Source of the DNA: Propionibacteriaceae bacterium
GTDB lineage: Bacteria; Actinomycetota; Actinomycetes; Propionibacteriales; Propionibacteriaceae
Length of the DNA stretch: 10,331 bases
Direction of reading: 5' to 3'
Assembly (NCBI GenBank): GCA_003451975.1
Contig: DMIX01000178.1
Span: 1-10,331 of the forward strand
Below the pieces are notes generated by a model. The model was not told where the DNA came from. It ran no database searches and saw only the letters and a list, made by a program, of their open reading frames with translations. A program made the position numbers and the translations under genes. Positions 5,476-10,331 of the stretch are shown here, piece after piece (the stretch's first letter is position 1; the number at the start of each line of letters is the position of its first letter).

Positions 5476-5480
5476 AGGAA
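5476..5480 (+). promoter_or_regulatory. Ribosome binding site deciding the substrate-binding protein start
   Basis: AGGAA lies 9 nt before the GTG at 5490. This favours the GTG over the in-frame ATG at 5454, which has no Shine-Dalgarno sequence. The ATG is, however, 5 nt after the -10 box, so a minor leaderless start there cannot be ruled out. Confidence 0.5.
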
Positions 5481-5489
5481 ACAAGTACC

Positions 5490-6485
5490 GTGTCACCACT
5501 TCGCCGCAAGCGCGTTGCAACCGGAATCGCGCTCCTCCTCGGCCTCTCCTTGACCGCCTGCAGCTCCGCCACCGGAGATGACGGCTCGGGCATCAACTCC
5601 TCGACCAACGCAGATCTCCAAACGGTGAAGGTCGGTTCCATCCCCACCTTGGGCCTCGGACTGCTGAAGGTCGGCGAACAGCAGGGCTTCTTCGCCGACG
5701 AAGGCCTGCAACTCGACATCACCCCCGTCGACAGCGGCCCCACCGTCATCACCGGCCTGGTTGCCGGACAATACGATGTCGCCTACACCGCCTACGCACC
5801 GCCGCTCCTCGCAATCGCGGGAGGCCAAGACCTCCGGCTGGTGTACAACCTCGGCGGACTCGGCCCCAAGGGCACCAACGGCGCCATCGTGGTCGCAAAG
5901 GACTCCGCCATCACAAGCTGGAAGGACCTGGCCGGGGCCAAGCTCGGTATCAACGCCCCGCGTTCGGTCCTCGTGCTGTGGGCGCAAGCGGCGATCGCTG
6001 CTGACGGCGGCGACGCCAGCGGCCTCGAACTCACGCCACTCCCCTTCAACCAGATCGCCGACAATGTCGCCTCCGGAAAGCTCGACGCCGGCTTCTTGGT
6101 GGAGCCCTACCTCACCCAGGCCCTCGCCAAGCAGGGAGACAAGCTCCGTAGCCTCGGAGACCCTGCCGCGGCGACCTTCGCTGAAGGATCGCCGGGCGCA
6201 GGCGTGATCACTTCGGCCAGCACGGCGGAAAACAACGCCGAGCTGATCACCAAGTTCACAGCAGCTATGGACAAAACCGTCGCGTACGGCAATGAGCACC
6301 TCGACGAGGTCCGCACCGCTGGCGCCGATCTCGTCGGGCTGTCGAGTGAAGACGCCGAGAAGATCTATCTGGGGAGCATCGATCCCCAGATCAACGCGGC
6401 TGACTTCGAACCTCTGGTCACAGCGATGAAGAAATTCGGCTGGGTGACCAGCGATATCGATCTCGGCACGTTCGTGAACCAGTGA
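5490..6485 (+). CDS. Lipoprotein substrate-binding protein, NMT1/SsuA/TauA type
   Basis: From the GTG, this 331-residue protein begins MSPLRRKRVATGIALLLG: a basic start, a hydrophobic core and lipobox LTAC with Cys24, so it is anchored outside the membrane. The mature domain starts at about 46 with VKVGSIPTLG, followed by GFFADEGLQ (about 64-72), VAGQYDVAYT and later WKDLAGAKLGIN. This is the usual layout of the NMT1/THI5-like and aliphatic sulfonate (SsuA) or taurine (TauA) receptors. It captures the substrate for the two permeases encoded next, the first of which overlaps its stop by 4 bp (GTGA). With the sulfatase in the same operon, a sulfate ester or sulfonate is the likeliest ligand. 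The pocket cannot be judged by eye. An in-frame ATG at 5454 would add 12 residues before the signal peptide. Confidence 0.85.
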   Translation: MSPLRRKRVATGIALLLGLSLTACSSATGDDGSGINSSTNADLQTVKVGSIPTLGLGLLKVGEQQGFFADEGLQLDITPVDSGPTVITGLVAGQYDVAYTAYAPPLLAIAGGQDLRLVYNLGGLGPKGTNGAIVVAKDSAITSWKDLAGAKLGINAPRSVLVLWAQAAIAADGGDASGLELTPLPFNQIADNVASGKLDAGFLVEPYLTQALAKQGDKLRSLGDPAAATFAEGSPGAGVITSASTAENNAELITKFTAAMDKTVAYGNEHLDEVRTAGADLVGLSSEDAEKIYLGSIDPQINAADFEPLVTAMKKFGWVTSDIDLGTFVNQ

Positions 6486-7321
6486 GCACTCTCACCTCGG
6501 GAGCCCGCGGCGCCGTCCTCACCGACAGCGGCCGTGGCCTTCTGTCCGGCCTTCGATTCAACGCCCGACTCCGCACCGTCCTGCTCAGCACCGGCGGCAT
6601 CACTGCCGTCGGCCTGCTGTGGGAGCTCTCGGTCCGCACGGGTCTGCTCAACTCCGACGTGGTGCCACCGCTGAGCGCCACCTTGGTCGACACGGCACAG
6701 TTGCTCGCCCTGCCAGGTTTTTGGGCCACCGTGGGCCAAACCCTCGCCTCGGCTGGCTTGGGGTTGCTCCTCGCCTTCGCGATTGCCATTCCGTTCGGCT
6801 TGGCCCTGGCCGAAAGCGCCTGGCTGCGCCGACTGTGCACCGCGAGCATCGACGCTATCCGCCCCATCCCGCCGATCGTCCTGCTGCCCATCGCTATCCT
6901 GCTCCTCGGCGGCGGACTGGACTTCAAGCTCTCGCTGATCCTGCAAGGTGCGCTGTGGCCACTACTCATCCAAACCAGCTACGGCATCCGATCCATCGAT
7001 CCGGTCATCATGGATGTCTCGCGCAGCTTCCGGATTGATCCGCTGCGGCGTCTGTTCCTGCTTCGCATTCCGGCCGCAGCACCGGTGATCCTCAGCGGGC
7101 TACGTCTCGCCGCCAGTATTGCCTTCGGGGTCTCAGTAATGACTGAGCTCGTCGGCGGCGAGCGAGGCCTCGGCTCGATCCTCTCGGTGGCCCAAAGCGG
7201 AAACAACGTGCTGCGCGTGTACTCCATCACGATCGTCACCGGGCTGGTCGGCCTGGTGATCGCGGCCATCTTCGGCCGACTCCACCATGGGCTGCTGCCC
7301 TGGGAGCGAGTCGGACGGTGA
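6482..7321 (+). CDS. ABC transporter permease 1, SsuC/TauC-like
   Basis: This 279-residue membrane protein of the BPD_transp_1 type starts with GTG inside the stop of the receptor gene. About six membrane segments are visible, the first near 35-50. RPIPPIVLLPIAILLLGGG (127-145) is the helix typical of SsuC/TauC/NrtB permeases. The cytoplasmic coupling (EAA) loop lies at about 173-205 (SIDPVIMDVSRSF, then RIPAAAPVILSGLRLA). The classic E-A-A residues are changed to D-V-S, which is common in this subfamily. TELVGGERGLGSIL (221-234) precedes the last segments. It should form half of the membrane channel together with the next gene product. The N-terminal extension of about 30 residues is polar and arginine-containing, probably cytoplasmic. 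Confidence 0.9.
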   Translation: MSTLTSGARGAVLTDSGRGLLSGLRFNARLRTVLLSTGGITAVGLLWELSVRTGLLNSDVVPPLSATLVDTAQLLALPGFWATVGQTLASAGLGLLLAFAIAIPFGLALAESAWLRRLCTASIDAIRPIPPIVLLPIAILLLGGGLDFKLSLILQGALWPLLIQTSYGIRSIDPVIMDVSRSFRIDPLRRLFLLRIPAAAPVILSGLRLAASIAFGVSVMTELVGGERGLGSILSVAQSGNNVLRVYSITIVTGLVGLVIAAIFGRLHHGLLPWERVGR

Positions 7322-8130
7322 GTACCCCCGACGCCGTGAGCGTCCGTATCGTTGACAGTCGCGCCGTCCGTTGGCTCGGACCACTGGTGTTGCCGGCTCT
7401 AGCCCTCGCCAGTTACCAACAGCTGGCTACCTCCGGCGCTACGCCTTACTTCCCCAGCCTGAGCGACATCGCCGCGGCAGCCTTGCAGCTCTGGTTCGGG
7501 GAGGGCTTTGTCCGAGATGTCCTGCCCAGCCTGACGAATCTGGCCATCGGGTATGCCGCCGGAGTGATCCTCGGGGTGTCCCTCGGACTTCTCCTCGGCA
7601 GGCTCCCCGCCATCGGCACCGCCGTCCAACCTGTCATCGCCTTCGGGCTGACGATGCCGGCAGTCGCTCTGCTACCGGTGTTCCTGATCGTGTTCGGCAT
7701 CGGCGCGCACATGCAACAGGCCGTCATCACCATGTCGGTGTTCTTCGTGCAGGTGGTCAATACCGCCGACGGCGTGCGCCGCACTGATCCGGTGCTGCTC
7801 GACCTGGCCCGGGTCTATCGGCTGCCGCGCTGGCGCCGCATCCTCCAGCTCGTGCTGCCCGCCGCCTCCAACCAGGTGTTTGCCGGAGCACGGGTTGGCC
7901 TCTCCGCTGCACTGATGGTCATGGTCGTCGGCGAAATGGTCGGTGCTTCCAACGGCATCGGCGCGGTAACCCTGCTCGCCCAACAGGACTTCGCCTACGC
8001 CCGAATGTGGGCGGGCATCGTCCTGCTCGCTGTCTTGGGCGTCGTCCTCAACGCGGGCTTCGTCGCAGTCGAACGCCGACTCGCCGCCCACCTGGGCCTC
8101 AACCCGGCCGATACCGAAGGAGTGTCATGA
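7318..8130 (+). CDS. ABC transporter permease 2, SsuC/TauC-like
   Basis: This 270-residue protein starts with GTG and overlaps the previous stop by 4 bp (GTGA). It has the same fold as permease 1 but differs clearly in sequence: the substrate-channel helix reads MPAVALLPVFLIVFGIG (113-129) and the coupling loop RTDPVLLDLARVYRLPRWRR (155-174), followed by LPAASNQVFAGARVGLS. GEMVGASNGIGA (205-216) corresponds to ELVGGERGLGS of permease 1. Two distinct permeases imply a heteromeric membrane domain, whereas Ssu and Tau systems usually encode a single permease that dimerises. A GAAGGAG sequence near its 3' end serves as ribosome binding site for the ATPase gene, which starts within its stop codon. 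Confidence 0.9.
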   Translation: MSTPDAVSVRIVDSRAVRWLGPLVLPALALASYQQLATSGATPYFPSLSDIAAAALQLWFGEGFVRDVLPSLTNLAIGYAAGVILGVSLGLLLGRLPAIGTAVQPVIAFGLTMPAVALLPVFLIVFGIGAHMQQAVITMSVFFVQVVNTADGVRRTDPVLLDLARVYRLPRWRRILQLVLPAASNQVFAGARVGLSAALMVMVVGEMVGASNGIGAVTLLAQQDFAYARMWAGIVLLAVLGVVLNAGFVAVERRLAAHLGLNPADTEGVS

Positions 8131-8918
8131 ACGATCCGATCGTAGGAGTCACCAATCTCCACAAGACCTACCTGTCGGAGAAGGGTGACAACGTCGCCCT
8201 CACCGGGGTGAGCTTCGACGTCGAGCGCGGCGAGGTTGTCGCCATCGTCGGTCCGTCCGGCGCGGGCAAGACCACCGTGTTGCGCATCGTCGCCGGCCTA
8301 CTGGATCCCACCACCGGGCACGCCGAGGTCAACGGATCGCCGGTCATGGGCGCGCCCCCGAAAGAGGTGGGGTTCGTCTTTCAGGACTACAGTCGCTCGC
8401 TGTTGCCATGGCTCAGCGTGATGAGCAATGTCACGTTGCCGCTGCGCTCAAAAGGCCTGAGCAAGTCCGAGGCTGTCACGAAGGCTCGCGAAGCCCTAGA
8501 GGCCGTCGGACTCTCCGGACGCGAACGCGCTCACCCCAGAGAACTCTCCGGCGGAATGCAGCAGCGAGTGGCAATCGCGCGGGCTGTCGCCTATGAACCC
8601 GAACTGCTCCTCATGGACGAGCCCTTTGCCTCCGTCGATGCCCAAACGCGCATGGACCTGGAAGATCTCGTGCTGCCACTACGGGATCGCTTTGGAGTCT
8701 CCATCCTCTTCGTCACCCACGATGTCGACGAAGCGGTCTACCTCTCCGATCGCATCGTCGTACTCAGCCCGCCGCCGTCGGTGGTGCGCCGCATTGTCGA
8801 CGTCCCACTACCGAAACCGCGCGATCAGCACTACACGAAGGCAGATCCGCGATTCGCTGACCTCCGCGGCGAAGTACTCGACCTTGTCCGCGCCACCGAC
8901 GTGGCGCACCAATCCTGA
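8127..8918 (+). CDS. ABC transporter ATPase, SsuB/TauB-like
   Basis: The 263-residue nucleotide-binding protein has every required motif: Walker A GPSGAGKT (42-49), Q-loop FQDYSRSLLPW (85-95) with Gln86, signature LSGGMQQRVAIARA (140-153), Walker B LLLMDEP (160-166) with catalytic Glu165, D-loop SVDA, and switch His198 in FVTHDVDEA. The Q-loop ending in LLPW is typical of the SsuB/TauB/NrtD group. It hydrolyses ATP on the inner face of the membrane to drive import. It starts with ATG inside the TGA of permease 2 (ATGA) and follows a GAAGGAG ribosome binding site. Only one ATPase is encoded, so a homodimer should serve the two different permeases. An open frame extends upstream to 8007 but overlaps the permease and is arginine-rich, so it is not used. 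Confidence 0.95.
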   Translation: MNDPIVGVTNLHKTYLSEKGDNVALTGVSFDVERGEVVAIVGPSGAGKTTVLRIVAGLLDPTTGHAEVNGSPVMGAPPKEVGFVFQDYSRSLLPWLSVMSNVTLPLRSKGLSKSEAVTKAREALEAVGLSGRERAHPRELSGGMQQRVAIARAVAYEPELLLMDEPFASVDAQTRMDLEDLVLPLRDRFGVSILFVTHDVDEAVYLSDRIVVLSPPPSVVRRIVDVPLPKPRDQHYTKADPRFADLRGEVLDLVRATDVAHQS

Positions 8919-8956
8919 CGACCAGCCTCCACTGACCCACACCTTGGGAGTACCTC

Positions 8957-10331
8957 ATGAAAGCAACCATCTCTGACTCCAATGCCTCACAAGCAGCCAG
9001 CCCAACCGTGGTCGCGAGCCACCATGCCTCGCTGAACGCCTTGCCTTTCGCCGACCAGGACGATGTGATCAATGCCCGCAGAGGGCTGATAGCCACCTAC
9101 GATCCGAAAGTCATCACAGCCTCCGACGGCAGCACCGTCTGGGATGTGGAAGCCTTCGACTTCCTTCACGGCGCTCCGCCCGCGACCGTCCACCCCAGCT
9201 TGTGGCGCCACTCACAACTGACCAATATTCATGGCCTCTTCGAGGTGGTGCCCCGGCTCTACCAGGTGCGAGGCCTGGATGTCTCGGTCATCTCCTTCAT
9301 TGAAGGCGACACCGGCGTCATCGTCGTCGACCCGTTGGTCAGTGTCGAAACAGCCGCTGCCGCGCTCAGCTTGTATCGGCAGCATCGCGGGCCGCGCGCA
9401 GTCTCGGCCGTGCTGTACACCCACAGCCACGTGGATCACTTCGGCGGTGTGCGAGGCATTCTCACTCCCGCCGAGGTGGACGCCCGGGTCATCCCGGTGA
9501 TCGCTCCGGCAGGAATGAGCCATGAGTCTGTCAGTGAGAATGTCTATGCCGGAACGGCCATGACTCGACGCGCCGACCTCATGTTCGGCAGAGGTCTTCC
9601 GCGGGGGCCGAAGGGACACGTCGGTGTCGGGATAGGCCAGGCGGCATCGGAGCATGGAAGGGTGTCGTTCGTCCAGCCGACGCTCGAGATCACGACCGAT
9701 GACACGATCACGGTGGACGGCGTGGAGTTCGAGTTCCAACTCACGCCCGACACCGAGGCACCTGCAGAACTGCAGTTCTTCCTGCCGCAGCTCGGCGCGC
9801 TGTGCGTCCCGGAGAACGCCACCCACAGCCAGCACAACCTGCTCACCCCTCGCGGTGCGCTGGTACGCGATGCGCGGGCCTGGGCGCGTCATCTGGACGA
9901 GGCGGTGCTTCGTTTCGGTAGCCGTACCGAGGTGCTGTTCGCCTCTCACCATTGGCCCACCTGGGGACGGGACAAGGCGATCGAGTTCCTGACTCACCAG
10001 CGCGACCTGTATGCCTACCTTCACGACCAGACATTGCGCATGCTCAATGCCGGCCTCACGGCCACTGAGATCGCCGAGGCGATCGAACTGCCTCCCGAGC
10101 TGGAATCCCGCTGGTACCTGCGCGGGACTTATGGCTCGGTGGTGCACAACGTCAAGGCGATCTACCAGCGCTACCTCGGCTGGTATGACGGCAACCCCGT
10201 CAACCTCTGGAAACTCCCCCCTCGCGAAGCCGGAAGCCGGTATGTGCAATACATGGGCGGTGCCGACGAGGTGGTGACGAAGGCAGCTCAGTCCTTCGAG
10301 AACGGCGACTACCGCTGGGTCGCTGAAGTGC
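8957..10331 (+). CDS. Alkyl sulfatase, SdsA1/BDS1-like metallo-beta-lactamase fold (3' end missing)
   Basis: 458 codons are present and the frame is open at the window edge; family members have about 630-660 residues, so the last third (dimer/SCP2-like region) is outside. The enzyme hydrolyses alkyl sulfate esters to the alcohol and sulfate using a two-zinc centre. Visible ligands are THSHVDHFGG (155-164; His156, His158, Asp160, His161), Glu267 in TEAPAE, Glu286 in PENATH and His331 in SHHWP. Their spacings (111, 19, 45) agree with those I recall for Pseudomonas SdsA1. NLLTPRGALVRDARAW (294-309) is also a family hallmark. The N-terminus is polar with no signal peptide, unlike secreted SdsA1, so a cytoplasmic location is inferred. 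GGGAG lies 6 nt before the ATG. The 38-bp gap after the ATPase gene places it in the transporter operon, which probably supplies its substrate. Confidence 0.92.
   Translation, partial: MKATISDSNASQAASPTVVASHHASLNALPFADQDDVINARRGLIATYDPKVITASDGSTVWDVEAFDFLHGAPPATVHPSLWRHSQLTNIHGLFEVVPRLYQVRGLDVSVISFIEGDTGVIVVDPLVSVETAAAALSLYRQHRGPRAVSAVLYTHSHVDHFGGVRGILTPAEVDARVIPVIAPAGMSHESVSENVYAGTAMTRRADLMFGRGLPRGPKGHVGVGIGQAASEHGRVSFVQPTLEITTDDTITVDGVEFEFQLTPDTEAPAELQFFLPQLGALCVPENATHSQHNLLTPRGALVRDARAWARHLDEAVLRFGSRTEVLFASHHWPTWGRDKAIEFLTHQRDLYAYLHDQTLRMLNAGLTATEIAEAIELPPELESRWYLRGTYGSVVHNVKAIYQRYLGWYDGNPVNLWKLPPREAGSRYVQYMGGADEVVTKAAQSFENGDYRWVAEV

Larger units (their letters stand above)
5172..5489. other. 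Gene-free region between tRNA-Ala and the ABC/sulfatase operon
   Basis: No protein here looks real; the open frames have no family character. The region holds a T-arm-like inverted repeat around TTCGAA (5185-5200), a hairpin GGCTCGC/GCGAGCC (5204-5210 with 5223-5229), an imperfect copy of the tRNA 3' end (5260-5277) and the operon promoter (5443-5448). The stretch 5280-5400 shows nothing recognisable. Confidence 0.7.

Noticed and set aside
5493..6299. Minus-strand open frame of 268 codons
   Set aside because: It is antisense to the substrate-binding protein; composition is Gly/Glu/Val-rich without family features.
9212..10249. Minus-strand open frame of 345 codons
   Set aside because: It is antisense to the alkyl sulfatase, whose zinc motifs show that the plus-strand frame is the real gene.
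1..10331. CRISPR arrays, insertion sequences or integrase genes
   Set aside because: No regularly spaced repeats, transposase or recombinase motifs were seen on either strand.

Overview
The window looks like chromosomal DNA of a high-GC Gram-positive bacterium (Actinomycetota). The evidence is GC-rich coding sequence, several GTG starts, 4-bp GTGA/ATGA gene overlaps, TAnnnT-type -10 boxes, two probable leaderless starts, a short actinobacterial-type cold-shock protein and lipobox lipoproteins. A narrower placement (for example Propionibacteriales) would be a guess.

Left part (1-3550, all plus strand): the last codons of a probable Lrp/AsnC-type regulator; a SanA/YdcF-like (DUF218) envelope protein; an MFS transporter; a YegS/diacylglycerol-kinase-like lipid kinase; and a cold-shock protein with a structured leader and a strong, probably bidirectional, terminator.

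Middle (3550-5172): two minus-strand lipoproteins that are clear tandem paralogues, each preceded by the same 10-nt promoter core (GCTAGGCTGT on the minus strand). They share an intergenic region with a divergent plus-strand tRNA-Ala(CGC) gene, which has its own extended -10 box and terminator. The roughly 320 bp after the tRNA hold two sequences resembling tRNA 3' ends or T-arms, possibly relics of integration events, and then the promoter of the next operon.

Right part (5440-10331): a compact five-gene operon. A lipoprotein substrate-binding protein of the NMT1/SsuA/TauA type, two different SsuC-type permeases and one SsuB-type ATPase are linked by 4-bp overlaps. A metallo-beta-lactamase-fold alkyl sulfatase of the SdsA1/BDS1 type follows after 38 bp and is cut by the window end. 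The sulfatase has no visible signal peptide. The simplest reading is that the ABC system imports an organosulfur compound, probably an alkyl sulfate ester, and the enzyme hydrolyses it in the cytoplasm, giving sulfate and an alcohol. This import-then-hydrolyse unit, with its heteromeric permease pair, is the most interesting system in the window. The tandem lipoprotein pair with an internal repeated motif comes second.
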